A stretch of DNA of 64,000 bases, from the NCBI RefSeq assembly GCF_004799515.1, contig NZ_SSMX01000021.1:107350-171349 (forward strand). Reading direction: 5' to 3'. How positions within the stretch are numbered: position 1 is the stretch's first letter; every line of letters begins with the position of its first letter. The DNA comes from Phenylobacterium sp. GTDB lineage: Bacteria; Pseudomonadota; Alphaproteobacteria; Caulobacterales; Caulobacteraceae. Both the position numbers and the translations under genes were made by a program. The notes under the pieces were generated by a model, which searched no databases, was not told where the DNA came from, and worked only from the letters and a program-made list of their open reading frames with translations. This document shows, piece by piece, positions 25,230 through 34,951 of this stretch.

Positions 25230-26756
25230 ATGAGCGCCGCCGAGGACTCCAAGAACCGCTGGCCGATCACCATCTCGATCATGCTGGCGACGGTGATGAA
25301 CTCGCTGGACACCACCATCGCCAACGTGGCCCTGCCGCACATGCAGGGCTCCGTCTCGGCCTCGGCGGAAGAGATCACCTGGGTCCTGACCTCCTACATC
25401 GTGGCCGCGGCGATCATGACGCCGCTCTCGGGCTGGCTCGCCGACCGGATCGGCCGCAAGCGCGTCTTCCTGATCTCCATCGGCGGCTTCACGCTCGCCT
25501 CCATGCTCTGCGGCATCGCCACCAGCCTGCCGGAGATCGTGATCTTCCGGCTGCTGCAGGGGATGTTCGGCGCGGCCCTGATCCCACTCAGCCAGGCGGT
25601 GCTGCTAGACATCAACCCGCCGGAGAAGCACGGCCAGGCCATGGCCATCTGGGGCGCGGGCGCGATCCTGGGACCGATCCTGGGGCCGGCGCTCGGCGGC
25701 TATTTCACCGAGGACTTCAGCTGGCGCTGGTGCTTCTACATCAACCTGCCGATCGGCATCCTGGCTTTCCTGGGCGTGCTGTTCTTCATTTCCGGCGACC
25801 GGTTGCGCAAGGCCAAGCGGTTCGACTTCCTGGGCTTCGGCACGCTCGCGGTGTTCATCGCCGCCTTCCAGATGGTGCTGGACCGCGGGCCGACGCAGGA
25901 CTGGTTCCACTCCACGGAGGTCTGGGCCGAGACCATCATCGCGGCGGTCGCGCTCTGGATCTTCGTGGCCCATACCATGACCACCAACCACCCGTTCTTC
26001 GACAAGGCGCTGCTGCGCGACCGCAACTTCGTCACCGCCAGCATCTTCGGCTTCTTCGTCGGCATACTGTTGTTCTCGACCATGGCGTTGCTGCCGCCGA
26101 TGATGCAGACCCTGCTGGGCTATCCGGTGCTGACGTCCGGCCTGGTCAGCATGCCCCGCGGCATCGGCTCGTTCATCGCCATGTTCGCGGTCGGCCGGCT
26201 GATCGGCAAGGTCGACACCCGCGCCATCCTGATGACCGGCCTGCTGATCAGCTGCGTGGCGCTGTGGCAGATGATGCACTTCGACCTCTCCATGACCGAG
26301 GGGCCGTTCATCACCTCGGGCATCATCCAGGGCCTGGGCGTGGGCCTGTTGTTCGTGCCGCTGTCGACGCTGGCCTTCGCCACCGTGCCGCCGCACCTGA
26401 GGCCGGAAGGCTCGGCGGTCTACACCCTGATCCGCAACCTGGGCTCCAGCGTTGGCATCTCGATCATGAACGCCCTGGTGGTGGCCAACACCCAGACCAT
26501 GCACTCCAGCCTGGCGGCGAAGGTGGTGACCAGCGACGCGGTGGTCCGCGCGACCCTGCCGGCCATGTTCAATCCGTCGACCACCGCCGGCGTCTCGGCG
26601 CTGAACAACGAGGTCACCCGCCAAGCCTCAATGGTCGCCTACGTCGACGACTTCCGCCTCATGTTCGTCATCACCATCCTGTGCATGCCCATGCTGCTGC
26701 TGATGCGCGGCCCGAAGGCTGCCCCTGGGGAGCCCCTCCATGCCGTCGTCGACTAA
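25230..26756 (+). CDS. emrB: DHA2 family multidrug MFS transporter (EmrB-like)
   Basis: Inner-membrane drug/proton antiporter of 508 residues with about 14 hydrophobic segments. It has the EmrB/QacA hallmarks 'NSLDTTIANVALPHM', 'GWLADRIGRKRVFLISI' (motif A) and 'LLQGMFGAALIPLSQAVLLD', and motif C-like 'WGAGAILGPILGPALGGYF'. It works with the EmrA-like adaptor upstream and the outer-membrane lipoprotein downstream, whose start codon lies 17 bases inside the end of this gene. Control by the divergent LysR regulator is likely. Confidence 0.93.
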   Translation: MSAAEDSKNRWPITISIMLATVMNSLDTTIANVALPHMQGSVSASAEEITWVLTSYIVAAAIMTPLSGWLADRIGRKRVFLISIGGFTLASMLCGIATSLPEIVIFRLLQGMFGAALIPLSQAVLLDINPPEKHGQAMAIWGAGAILGPILGPALGGYFTEDFSWRWCFYINLPIGILAFLGVLFFISGDRLRKAKRFDFLGFGTLAVFIAAFQMVLDRGPTQDWFHSTEVWAETIIAAVALWIFVAHTMTTNHPFFDKALLRDRNFVTASIFGFFVGILLFSTMALLPPMMQTLLGYPVLTSGLVSMPRGIGSFIAMFAVGRLIGKVDTRAILMTGLLISCVALWQMMHFDLSMTEGPFITSGIIQGLGVGLLFVPLSTLAFATVPPHLRPEGSAVYTLIRNLGSSVGISIMNALVVANTQTMHSSLAAKVVTSDAVVRATLPAMFNPSTTAGVSALNNEVTRQASMVAYVDDFRLMFVITILCMPMLLLMRGPKAAPGEPLHAVVD

Positions 26757-28245
26757 GCCCGTGATCGCCCACCTCGCCGCGTCCGCCTCGGCGTTGGCCC
26801 TGGCCGCCTGCACGACCGTGGGTCCGAACTTCAAGGCGCCTGCGACCCCGAGCGGCGCGGCCGCGGCCGGCTACGCCATGGCCGGCGACACGCAGCCGAC
26901 GGGTGTGAGCCTCAGCCCGGAGGCCCGCGCCGCCGGCCCCTGGTGGCAGGCCTTCGGCTCGCCGGAGCTGGACGCCGCCATCCGCCAGGGCCTGGCCAGC
27001 AGTCCCTCGGTGGCTGAGGCCCGCGCGACCCTCGAACGCGCCCAGGCGCAGCTGCGCGCCGTGCGGGGCGCCCAGCAGCCGCAGGTGGACGCCAACGCCT
27101 CGATCCAGCGGGAGCGGATCAACCTGGCCGCCTTCGGCTTCACCGGCTTCCCCGGCATCGGATCGATCAAGAGCCCGACCATCAACCTCTATTCGGTCGG
27201 CGGCACGGTCAGCTATGACCTCGACGTGTTCGGCGGCAAGAAGCGCGCCACCGAACAAGCCCGCGCCGAGGCCGAAATGGCCGTCCACCAGGCCGACGCG
27301 GCCTATCTGACGCTGTCCAGCAACATGGCCATGCAGGCGATGAAGATCGCCAGCCTGCGCGCCCAGATGGCGGCGGTGAAGGCCATCGTCGCCGACGACC
27401 GGCGGGTGATCGACATCGTCCGCCAGGCCGAGGTCGCCGGCGGCGAGGCGCATTCGGCGCTCTCCGGCGGCGTCGCCCAACTGGCCGAGGACGAGGCGAT
27501 GTTGCCGCCCCTGCAGCGCGACCTCGACAACGCCCGCCACCAGATGGCGCTCTTGGCCGGCAAGTCGCCCTCGGAATGGACCGCGCCGGACTTCGACATC
27601 GACCGGATCGTCGTGCCGGCGGACACCCCGGTGACCCTGCCGTCCGAGCTGGTCCGGCATCGCCCGGACATCCTGGCCGCCGAGGCCGACCTGCACGCCG
27701 CCACCGCCGCCGTGGGCGTGGCCATCGCCAACCAGTACCCCGACATCAAGCTGTCGGCGGCGCTCACCCAGGAAGCCATCAAGCCCGGCGACATCTTCAA
27801 CGCCGACGCCGCGGCCTGGGACATCCTGGGCGGGATCACCGCGCCGATCTTCCACGGCGGAACCCTGAAGGCCCAGCGTCACGCCGCGGAGGCCGACGCG
27901 CGCCTGGCGCTGGCCCGCTACGAGGAGACCGTGCTGGTCGCCTTCGTGCAGGTCTCCGACGTCCTCTCCAACCTGGGCAACGACCAGCAGACCATCGCGT
28001 CCCTGCAGCGGGCGGCCGATGCTGCGGCGTCCAGCGCCAAGGACACCCAGAACGCCTTGCGCCTGGGCGGCGGGCCGCTGCTGGATGTGATCGAGGCGCA
28101 GCGGACACTTAGCCGTCAGCGCCGCGCCCTGGTGGAAGCCCAAGGCCGCCGCTACAGCGACCTCGTCGAGCTCTACGCCGCCACCGCCACCGACTGGCGT
28201 CCCGCCGCCCAGGCGGAAGCTGTGACGCCGGCGAAGGGACGCTAG
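26740..28245 (+). CDS. NodT/OprM family outer-membrane efflux lipoprotein
   Basis: Outer-membrane channel of the tripartite pump, 501 residues. The signal peptide ends in a lipobox with acylated Cys24 ('ALALAACTTVG'). Two OEP repeats follow: one starting at 'PWWQAFGSPELDAAIRQGL', one at 'RHRPDILAAEADLHAATAAV', both with long coiled-coil segments. 'VGPNF' after the Cys is the typical NodT-family start. The gene overlaps the emrB-like gene by 17 bases, so all three are translated from one message. Overall a complete EmrAB-TolC-like system with its own channel. Confidence 0.93.
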   Translation: MPSSTKPVIAHLAASASALALAACTTVGPNFKAPATPSGAAAAGYAMAGDTQPTGVSLSPEARAAGPWWQAFGSPELDAAIRQGLASSPSVAEARATLERAQAQLRAVRGAQQPQVDANASIQRERINLAAFGFTGFPGIGSIKSPTINLYSVGGTVSYDLDVFGGKKRATEQARAEAEMAVHQADAAYLTLSSNMAMQAMKIASLRAQMAAVKAIVADDRRVIDIVRQAEVAGGEAHSALSGGVAQLAEDEAMLPPLQRDLDNARHQMALLAGKSPSEWTAPDFDIDRIVVPADTPVTLPSELVRHRPDILAAEADLHAATAAVGVAIANQYPDIKLSAALTQEAIKPGDIFNADAAAWDILGGITAPIFHGGTLKAQRHAAEADARLALARYEETVLVAFVQVSDVLSNLGNDQQTIASLQRAADAAASSAKDTQNALRLGGGPLLDVIEAQRTLSRQRRALVEAQGRRYSDLVELYAATATDWRPAAQAEAVTPAKGR

Positions 28246-28248
28246 GCG

Positions 28249-29637
28249 CTACGTCTTGCGGCGCAGCTCGCGCTTGTGGGTCTCGGTGAGGACCAGGACT
28301 GAGACAAACGAGATCGCGCAGAGCACGGCCATGTAGGCGGAGATGGCGCTCGAGTTGCCGAACTTCTCGAACAGGGCCGCCGACAGGATCGGCGCCAGGC
28401 CGCCGCCCAGGATGGCGCCGATCTGGTAGCCCAGCGAGGCGCCGGAATAGCGGAACTCCGTCGAGAACATCTCGGTCATCATGGCCGCCTGCAGGCCATA
28501 CATCACGCTGTTGAAGGTCAGGCCGCCGATCATCGCCAGCGCCATCATCGGGAAGGCGCCGGTGTTGAGCAGCATGAAGAACGGCCAGGACCAGATGAAC
28601 GCCAGCGCCGCGCCCACCAGGAAGACGCCGCGCCGGCCGAACCGATCCGACAACGCCGCCGTCAGCGGCAGCACGGGCGCCGAGACAATGGTGCCGGCGA
28701 TCACCGCCCACAGCACCGTGCTCTTGGGCGTGTGCAGGGTCTTGGTCGCATAGGCCACCGCGTAGATGATCATGATGTAGAAGGTGCCGTTGGCGGCGAC
28801 GAATGAGCCGGCGGCCAGGAGGATCTCCTTCGGGTGCTTGGCGATCACCCGCAGGATCGGTGAGGTCATCTCGGCGCGCAGCAGGGCGGTCGCCCTCTCG
28901 ACGCTGATCCCCTTCTCGCTGGCCAAGGCCTTGGCTGCGGCGACCTGCTTTTCAGCCTCCAGCGCCTGGAGCGCCTGATAGTCCGCGGTGTCCTCCAGCT
29001 TCAACTGGACGTACAGCCCCAGCAGGACCAGCAGCACCGAGATCAGGAACGGGATCCGCCAGCCCCAGGCGGCGAATTCCGCCTTGGGCATGACCTCGCC
29101 CATCACCAGGAAGATCAGGTTCGACAGCAGCACCCCGGCCGGCACGCCCATCTGGGCGAAGCTGCCGAAAAAGCCGCGCTGGTCCGCCGGCGCGCTCTCG
29201 ATGGCCACCAGCGCGGCCCCGCCCCACTGGCCGCCGACCGCGAAGCCCTGAGCGAACCGCAGGAGGACGAGGATCAGCGGGGCGGCGACGCCCAGGGTGG
29301 CGTAGCCCGGCATCAGCCCCACGCCGGTGGTCGCCAGGCCCATGATCATCATCGCCAGCACCAGGGCGCGCTTGCGTCCGATGCGGTCGCCGTAGTGGCC
29401 GAAGACGATGCCGCCGATCGGGCGCGCCACGAAGCCCACAGCCACCGTCGAGAACGACGCGATGAGCTGGACGAACGGCGGCATGTCCTTGGGGAAGAAG
29501 AGCGTCGGGAACACCAGCGCCGCGGCGGTGCCGTAGATGAAGAAGTCGTACCATTCGATGCTGGACGCAGCGAGCGAGGTCATCACCGCTGTGACGACGT
29601 TGGACTTCGCGGCCGGCACGGTTGCAGCAGTCGTCAT
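28249..29637 (-). CDS. MHS family MFS transporter (metabolite:H+ symporter)
   Basis: An inner-membrane symporter of 462 residues with 12 hydrophobic segments. The family signature is clear in 'SSIEWYDFFIYGTAAALVF', 'RPIGGIVFGHYGDRIGRKRAL' and 'RFAQGFAVGGQWGGAALVAI', as in ShiA, ProP and alpha-ketoglutarate transporters. The substrate is therefore probably an organic acid or osmolyte, not further defined. GGGGGAG lies six bases before the ATG at 29637 and directly abuts an ATG at 29643, so the inner start is preferred. The end converges with the NodT gene three bases away. Confidence 0.9.
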   Translation of the reverse strand: MTTAATVPAAKSNVVTAVMTSLAASSIEWYDFFIYGTAAALVFPTLFFPKDMPPFVQLIASFSTVAVGFVARPIGGIVFGHYGDRIGRKRALVLAMMIMGLATTGVGLMPGYATLGVAAPLILVLLRFAQGFAVGGQWGGAALVAIESAPADQRGFFGSFAQMGVPAGVLLSNLIFLVMGEVMPKAEFAAWGWRIPFLISVLLVLLGLYVQLKLEDTADYQALQALEAEKQVAAAKALASEKGISVERATALLRAEMTSPILRVIAKHPKEILLAAGSFVAANGTFYIMIIYAVAYATKTLHTPKSTVLWAVIAGTIVSAPVLPLTAALSDRFGRRGVFLVGAALAFIWSWPFFMLLNTGAFPMMALAMIGGLTFNSVMYGLQAAMMTEMFSTEFRYSGASLGYQIGAILGGGLAPILSAALFEKFGNSSAISAYMAVLCAISFVSVLVLTETHKRELRRKT

Positions 29638-29706
29638 ACGCATCTCCCCCGAACAGACGCGGAGTCGCCCCGCGCTTGCCCTACGCGTAGCGTACGACCG
29701 CGAAGA

Positions 29707-29732
29707 GGGCGAGCCTCCAAGCAGGCTCGCCC
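29707..29732 (-). terminator. Hairpin terminator after the EF-G-like gene
   Basis: A perfect 10-bp stem (GGGCGAGCCT with AGGCTCGCCC) and 6-base loop lies 25 bases downstream of the EF-G-like stop codon. Read on the minus strand it is followed by TCTTCG rather than a long U-run, as in two other hairpins in this window. Confidence 0.6.
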
Positions 29733-29757
29733 ACGAATTCTCGCATGGGTTCAGGCC

Positions 29758-31779
29758 CTAAGCGCGGGCTTCTGATCTCTGGCTGGCCTCGGCCGCGAGC
29801 CGGCCGGAGAGTTCGGCCATGTGGTCGAAGTCGGCCTCGAAGGCGCCCAGGCCCTGGGTCAGGCCGCGCAGCTCGGCGATCAGCCCCTGGCGTTCCGATT
29901 GCGGCAGATAGGCCTCGATCCGCTCCCAGCCGCGCCAGTCCTCCCGCGGGCTGAGGCCCAGGATCTGGCCGCGCCGGGCGGTCAGCGCGGAGGTGACGTT
30001 CGAGGCGCTGGGCGAGGGCGAATAGACCGTCAGCTTCTCGATCGGCTCCAGGAGGATCGACCCGCAGGCCGGCAGGCCTTCCTCCATCGCCAGGCGCCCG
30101 GCCATGCGGAAGGCCATTTCGGAGCTGTCCACGCTGTGGGTCTGGCCGTCGACCAGAGTGACCTCCAGGTCGGTGACCGGGAAGCCAAGCTGGCCCTTCT
30201 CCAGCCCGTCGCGCACGCCCTGCTCGACGGCGGGGATCCACTGCTTGGGCACCGCGCCGCCGACCACGCGCTGGGTGAAGACGAAACCCGAGCCGCGGGG
30301 CAGGGGCCGGATCTCCACCGTCACGTCGGCGAACTGGCCGTGGCCGCCCGACTGCTTCTTGTGCCGCGAGCGCTGGCTGGTCCCGCGCTGGATGGTCTCG
30401 CGGTAGGGCGTCTTCGGCTGGGCGGTGTCGATCTCCACCCCGAACCGCCGGCGCAGCCGCTCCAGCGCCAGGCGGACATGGCCCTCGCCCTGACCCGAGA
30501 GCAGCACCTGGCGGCTCTCCGCATCATGGGTCAGGCGCAGGCCGGGATCCTCCTCGATCAGCTTGCCGAGCGCGCCGGAGAGGCGGACGTCGTCCTTGTG
30601 GTTCTTGGCGGCCAGCGCCACGGCGAACAGCGGCCGGCGCGGAGTCGCCCCGGCGGCGGCCGTTTGCGGCTTGCCGGTGGTGGACAGGATCTGGCCGGCC
30701 TGGGCGGCCTCGACCTTGCCGATGGCGCAGACCTCGCCGACCGCCGCCGAGGCGATCTTGCGGATCGCCGCGCCCTGGACGGCGAAGAGACCGCCGGCCC
30801 GGCAGCGCTCGCCGTCCGGCAGCACGAACTCGGCTCCGTCCAGCAAGGCCTTCCCGAACGCCCGGGCGTAGGCGAGCTTGCCCGACTGGCCGGCGTAGGC
30901 CGCCTTCAGCACATAGGCGCCGGCCTCGATCCCGATCCGCTTAGCGGCGTGCTCGGCCGGCGGCGTCTCGTGGCGCAGCGCCTTGAGCAGGCGGCGCACG
31001 CCGAAGCCGTTCTGAGCCGAACCGAAGAACACCGGCACGATCAGCCCTTCGTTCATCTCCCGCACCAGGTCGCCGAACACCGCGTCGCGGCTGGGGGTGA
31101 CGTCGGAGAGCAACTGTTCCAGCAGCTCGTCGTCGAAGTCGGCGATCTGCTCCAGCATGTGGAAGCGCGCCTCGGCTTCGGCGTCGCGCAGGTCGCCGGG
31201 GATGTCGACCTGGGTCGAGGGCTCGTTCGGCCGGTAGACGAAGGCGCGCTCCAGCGCCAGGTCGATGAAGCCGGAGATCCGCTCGCCCTCCCAGGTCGGG
31301 ACCTGGCGCGCCACGAGCGGCGCGGCGCTGACCGGTGCGAGCGCCGCCAGCAGGTCAGCCAGGGAGCCTCGGGCCTGGTCCATCTTGTTGATGAAGAGGG
31401 CGTGCGGCACGCCGAGCCGTTCCAGCTCGCGCAGGGCCGGCTGCAGCAGGCCGGCCTTGGCCGGATCGGGCTCCGCCACCACGACGGCCAGGTCCACGGC
31501 GGGCAGGGCGGCGTCGAGGTCGGCGCAGAACTCCAGGGAGCCTGGGCAGTCGATGACGCTGTAGCGGTCGCCCATGAAGTCGAAGCCGGCGAGGTTCAGC
31601 TCTACCGAATGGCCGCGGGCGCGCGCCTCGGGACTGCTGTCGCCGACCATCTCGCCTCCGGCGCGCCGATCGACGGCGCCGGTGACCTGCAGCAGGGCTT
31701 CCATCAGAGTGGTCTTGCCCGCGCTGGTGGGGCCCACGAGCGCCAAGGCGCGCACGGACCCCGCTGGATGGATTGGCAT
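29758..31779 (-). CDS. Elongation factor G-like GTPase (paralogue, non-canonical G motifs)
   Basis: A 673-residue EF-G-like translation factor homologue. The ATG at 31779 has GGGAGA seven bases upstream; a longer reading frame to 31833 is not supported. The P loop is 'GPTSAGKTT' from Gly16 and the base-recognition motif is NKMD. The region that would be RGITI reads 'RGHSV', and DxPGH reads 'DCPGS' with Ser81 where EF-G has the catalytic His. Domains II-V are present ('GHGQFADVTVEIRPL', 'PLEEVLL'-like 'EPIEKLTVYSP'). It resembles EF-G-2/FusA2-type factors; the role is unknown, and it may be a ribosome-associated or stress factor with little GTPase activity. Confidence 0.85.
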   Translation of the reverse strand: MPIHPAGSVRALALVGPTSAGKTTLMEALLQVTGAVDRRAGGEMVGDSSPEARARGHSVELNLAGFDFMGDRYSVIDCPGSLEFCADLDAALPAVDLAVVVAEPDPAKAGLLQPALRELERLGVPHALFINKMDQARGSLADLLAALAPVSAAPLVARQVPTWEGERISGFIDLALERAFVYRPNEPSTQVDIPGDLRDAEAEARFHMLEQIADFDDELLEQLLSDVTPSRDAVFGDLVREMNEGLIVPVFFGSAQNGFGVRRLLKALRHETPPAEHAAKRIGIEAGAYVLKAAYAGQSGKLAYARAFGKALLDGAEFVLPDGERCRAGGLFAVQGAAIRKIASAAVGEVCAIGKVEAAQAGQILSTTGKPQTAAAGATPRRPLFAVALAAKNHKDDVRLSGALGKLIEEDPGLRLTHDAESRQVLLSGQGEGHVRLALERLRRRFGVEIDTAQPKTPYRETIQRGTSQRSRHKKQSGGHGQFADVTVEIRPLPRGSGFVFTQRVVGGAVPKQWIPAVEQGVRDGLEKGQLGFPVTDLEVTLVDGQTHSVDSSEMAFRMAGRLAMEEGLPACGSILLEPIEKLTVYSPSPSASNVTSALTARRGQILGLSPREDWRGWERIEAYLPQSERQGLIAELRGLTQGLGAFEADFDHMAELSGRLAAEASQRSEARA

Positions 31780-31943
31780 GGTCGTTCTCCCATCACCTTT
31801 GGCGCCACGGACGCACATCGGTTGGGAGCGCATCCCTGGCGCGGTTTTGGGACGGTCGCGGACCGGCTCAGGGGCTCGCGCCGCCCGGATGGACGAAGCC
31901 TACGCCCCGGCCCGCCGGAAAGTCAGATCACGAATCGTTGCGA

Positions 31944-32762
31944 CTAGAGCCCCGCCGTCTTGATGGCGTGGGCCACCATGGGGACGCTGCCGGCGGCCTT
32001 GATCAGCAGGCCCACCCCGGAAATGCCCAGGAGGATGAAGGTAACCCGCCGGAAGTTCACGTCGGAGAGCTGTTGGTAGAGCTTCACGCCCAGCAGGGTG
32101 CAGGGCAGCACCACCGGCACGGTGATCGCCACCAGCAGCCAGTAGGTCGGGCCGAAGGTCTCTGGCTTCTGCAACGCCAGCAGCGAGATCGAAAGCAGCT
32201 GCAGGACGAAGATGTAGGGCTGGACGATGGCGCGGGCCTCGCGCTTGGGCACGTGGCGCAGGCCATTCCAGACCACCACCGCCGCGCCTGGGAAGGCGGT
32301 GAAACCGCCGATCACCCCGCCGGACATGCCCACCAGAGACGAGGCCAGCCAGCCGCCGTGCACCGTGGTGTGCGCCCCATGCGGCCGGGCCAGGGAATAG
32401 ACCGCGTAGATCACCAGGAAGCCGCCGAACACCAGCATCAGGTCGCCGGTCGGCAGCGAACTCAGGATCGCCAGACCCACCGGAACCCCGATCAGCCCGC
32501 CCAGCAGATAGGGCGCCGGCCCGTTCGGCCACCATTGGTTGATCGGCGCCATGTCGGCCTTGAGCTGGCGCAGGGACATGATCTGGTTGGCCGCCGACAG
32601 GGTCATCAGCAGCGGCACGCCCAGCTTCGGCGGCAGGACGATCAGGCAGAGCGCGCCGATGGCCGAGAAGCCGAAGCCCGACAGCCCGCTCATCAGCGCC
32701 GAGGCGGCCAGGATGACTACCAGCAACAGGATGGTGAGCGGGGAAAAGCCGGCCAACAGCAA
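31944..32762 (-). CDS. TauE/SafE family membrane permease (sulfite exporter-like)
   Basis: An inner-membrane protein of 272 residues with about eight hydrophobic segments. TauE/SafE signatures include 'SALMSGLSGFGFSAIGALCL', 'GVPLLMTLSAANQI' and 'GMSGGVIGGFTAFPGAAV'. Members export or import sulfoacetate, sulfite and other organosulfonates or anions, but specificity is not readable. The start is TTG at 32762, seven bases after GAGG; the upstream frame is open but without hydrophobic or signal character. It lies downstream of a sulfotransferase gene on the same strand, separated by 190 bases. Confidence 0.8.
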   Translation of the reverse strand: MLLAGFSPLTILLLVVILAASALMSGLSGFGFSAIGALCLIVLPPKLGVPLLMTLSAANQIMSLRQLKADMAPINQWWPNGPAPYLLGGLIGVPVGLAILSSLPTGDLMLVFGGFLVIYAVYSLARPHGAHTTVHGGWLASSLVGMSGGVIGGFTAFPGAAVVVWNGLRHVPKREARAIVQPYIFVLQLLSISLLALQKPETFGPTYWLLVAITVPVVLPCTLLGVKLYQQLSDVNFRRVTFILLGISGVGLLIKAAGSVPMVAHAIKTAGL

Positions 32763-32952
32763 TCGAACACCTCGAGACTTCTGGCGACCGCCAGCATGAG
32801 CGCACAGCCCTTTTAGAGCCGCCGGATAGCGCGTCACGGACGCCGCCGCCGGGCGCGCGCGGAAGGCGATTGTTCCGCCCACGTCGCTCAAATTCTCATC
32901 AGCCTGCCTGGGCCTTTGCGCGCGCTTGCCGCACGATTGGGCGCCTTGGCCG

Positions 32953-34923
32953 TCAGCCGCCGCGCCAGCTCCGCAGCGCCGGCCCAAGCGCCGCCTTCAG
33001 CGGATCCAGCCAGGGCTCGTAGGCGCGCCACTGCTCAAGTCCATCGCGGAAGATCGGCCGGCGCACCTGCTCGGAACTCACCGTGCGCACTGCGCGCCGT
33101 GTCCGGTGGAAGGCCAGGCACCCGGGCTCGAAGGCCAGGCCGCAGAGGTCGAGCAGGCGCCTGACCTGGGCTTCCGTGTCCTCAACCAGGTCCTCGTAGA
33201 TCACCCGGATGACCCGGCCCGGCAGCACCCCGTCGAAATGGTCCATCAGCTCAATGTAGTCGCGGTAGTAGCGGCCGATATCGCTGAGGTCGTAGGAGAA
33301 GGCCTGCCCCTGGGCGAAGTGCTGCTTGAAGGCGGAGAAGCCGGAGCCCAGCGGGTGGCGGCGCGCGTCGACGATCCGGGCCTTCGGAAGGATCAGCTGG
33401 ATCAGCCCGATGTGCTGGAAATTGTTCGGCATCTTGTCGATGAAGAAGGGCCGGCCGAGTTTGCGGTGTACGGCGGTGTCGGCGAGGTAGCGTTCGCCCA
33501 GCGCGGTCAGTTCGGCCGGGCTCAGCCGCGCGAGCGCCTCGGGATAGTCGCGCCCGAAACCGCGGGCGATCAGGCCGATATCCGGCAGCTCCATGGCGCC
33601 TTCGACCTGGCTGTGGCTGGCCAGGATCTGCTCGATCAGGGTCGAGCCCGCGCGGGGCAGGCCCACGATGAAGATCGGGTCGGGGTCCGGCGCGCCGGCG
33701 GTCTGGCGTGCGGCGAAGAAGCCTTCCGTGAACAGGGCGCGGGCGCGCTTCATCTGCGCTGTGGTCTCGTCCGCGTCATAGGGCGTCTGGGCGCGGCGCA
33801 GGACCGCGCCCTGGGCGTATTGGTCGAAAGCCGCGGCCGGCTCCCGGCGGTCCTCCAGCGCCTTGCCGAGCGCATAGTGGAGGTGCAGCCGGTCGTCGGG
33901 CGTGAGCTCCGGCCGGCGCAGCGCCGCCAGCATGGCCGCCTCGTCCGCCAGGGTCAGGGCCTGGGTCTTGAGGTTGGCCAGGCTCCAGTAGGCGTCCCCC
34001 AGTCCGGGCGCCAGCGCCAGGCTGCGGCGGAAGGCGGCGACCGCGTCCTCGCGGCGGCCCACCGTGCGCAGGGCGTGGCCGTAGTTGAGCCACAGGCGCG
34101 GCTGTTTCGGATAGGCGCCCAGCAGGGCCTCGTAGATCGCCAGGACCAGGGCGTCCTCGCCCACCAGGGCCAGGCAGGCGGCCTGCAGGTTCAGATAGGC
34201 CGGATCGTCCGGCGCGCGGGCCAGCAGGCGGTCGATCTCGAGAAGCGCCTGCGGGGCCTTCTGCTGGCGGAACAGGGCGTCGGCCAGGCTGAAGCGGGCG
34301 CCGTCGTGGCCGGGCTCCAGCTCCAGCGCACGCGCGAACAGCACCTCGGCGTCGGCGTAGCGGGCCTGGCGCAGATAGGCCTCGGCCAGCAGGCGGGTGG
34401 CCTGGGCGTCGCCCAGCCTGCGGGCCAGGTGGGCGCGCAGCATCTGCTCGGCCTCGCCCACCCGGCCGGCGAACAGCGCCTCGGCCGCGGGCCGCAGGGC
34501 CGGATCGGTGACCGCGGCGCGCTGCTGCTCGGCGTAGGCCGCCTCGGCTCCCACGCCGTCGCCCGCCTGGAAACGGAGGTCGCCCAGCGCCCGCCAGGCG
34601 TCGGCCAGGTCGCGGTTGAGGCCGACGGCTTGGCGCAGCGCCGCCTCGCCGACGGCGGCCTCGCCGAGGGCGATCAGCGTCAGGCCGAGTTCGTACTGGG
34701 TGTTGGCCGCGCGTGGATAGGCTCGCGCCAGCGGCGCCAGCACCGCCTTGGCGGCGGCGAACGCCCCCAGCCGCCGCCGCGCCGAGCCCAGGATCAGCAG
34801 CAGCCGCGGATCGTTGGGCGCGGCCCGCAGCATCTGCTCGGCCGCCCGCGCGGCCTCGCCCGGATCGCTGGCCAGGCGCGCGGCGGCGCCTTGCAGGGCC
34901 GCGGCGGAGATAGCCTCGTTCAT
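32953..34923 (-). CDS. TPR-sulfotransferase (copy A)
   Basis: A 656-residue protein. Residues about 20-400 are tandem tetratricopeptide repeats (e.g. 'LLLILGSARRRLGAFAAAKAVL', 'YLRQARYADAEVLFARALEL'). A C-terminal sulfotransferase domain starts at 'IFIVGLPRAGSTLIEQILAS', Phe418 onward, the loop that binds the PAPS 5'-phosphosulfate; 'IVDARRHPLGSGFSAF' is the likely 3'-phosphate site. No signal peptide is seen. The gene follows TonB receptor A after 28 bases on the same strand, so the two are probably co-transcribed. Similar proteins modify peptides or carbohydrates, but the acceptor here is unknown. Confidence 0.88.
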   Translation of the reverse strand: MNEAISAAALQGAAARLASDPGEAARAAEQMLRAAPNDPRLLLILGSARRRLGAFAAAKAVLAPLARAYPRAANTQYELGLTLIALGEAAVGEAALRQAVGLNRDLADAWRALGDLRFQAGDGVGAEAAYAEQQRAAVTDPALRPAAEALFAGRVGEAEQMLRAHLARRLGDAQATRLLAEAYLRQARYADAEVLFARALELEPGHDGARFSLADALFRQQKAPQALLEIDRLLARAPDDPAYLNLQAACLALVGEDALVLAIYEALLGAYPKQPRLWLNYGHALRTVGRREDAVAAFRRSLALAPGLGDAYWSLANLKTQALTLADEAAMLAALRRPELTPDDRLHLHYALGKALEDRREPAAAFDQYAQGAVLRRAQTPYDADETTAQMKRARALFTEGFFAARQTAGAPDPDPIFIVGLPRAGSTLIEQILASHSQVEGAMELPDIGLIARGFGRDYPEALARLSPAELTALGERYLADTAVHRKLGRPFFIDKMPNNFQHIGLIQLILPKARIVDARRHPLGSGFSAFKQHFAQGQAFSYDLSDIGRYYRDYIELMDHFDGVLPGRVIRVIYEDLVEDTEAQVRRLLDLCGLAFEPGCLAFHRTRRAVRTVSSEQVRRPIFRDGLEQWRAYEPWLDPLKAALGPALRSWRGG

Positions 34924-34951
34924 CCCCGCCGCGGTCTCCCGTCAAGCCCGG

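Noticed and set aside
31780..31833. Upstream start for the EF-G-like gene
   Set aside because: A clear GGGAGA precedes the ATG at 31779, and the P loop then falls at a normal distance from the N terminus.
32763..32952. Upstream extension of the TauE/SafE gene to 32987
   Set aside because: The extra residues are polar and Arg-rich, there is no ribosome site there, and GAGG near 32770 places the TTG at 32762 with normal spacing.
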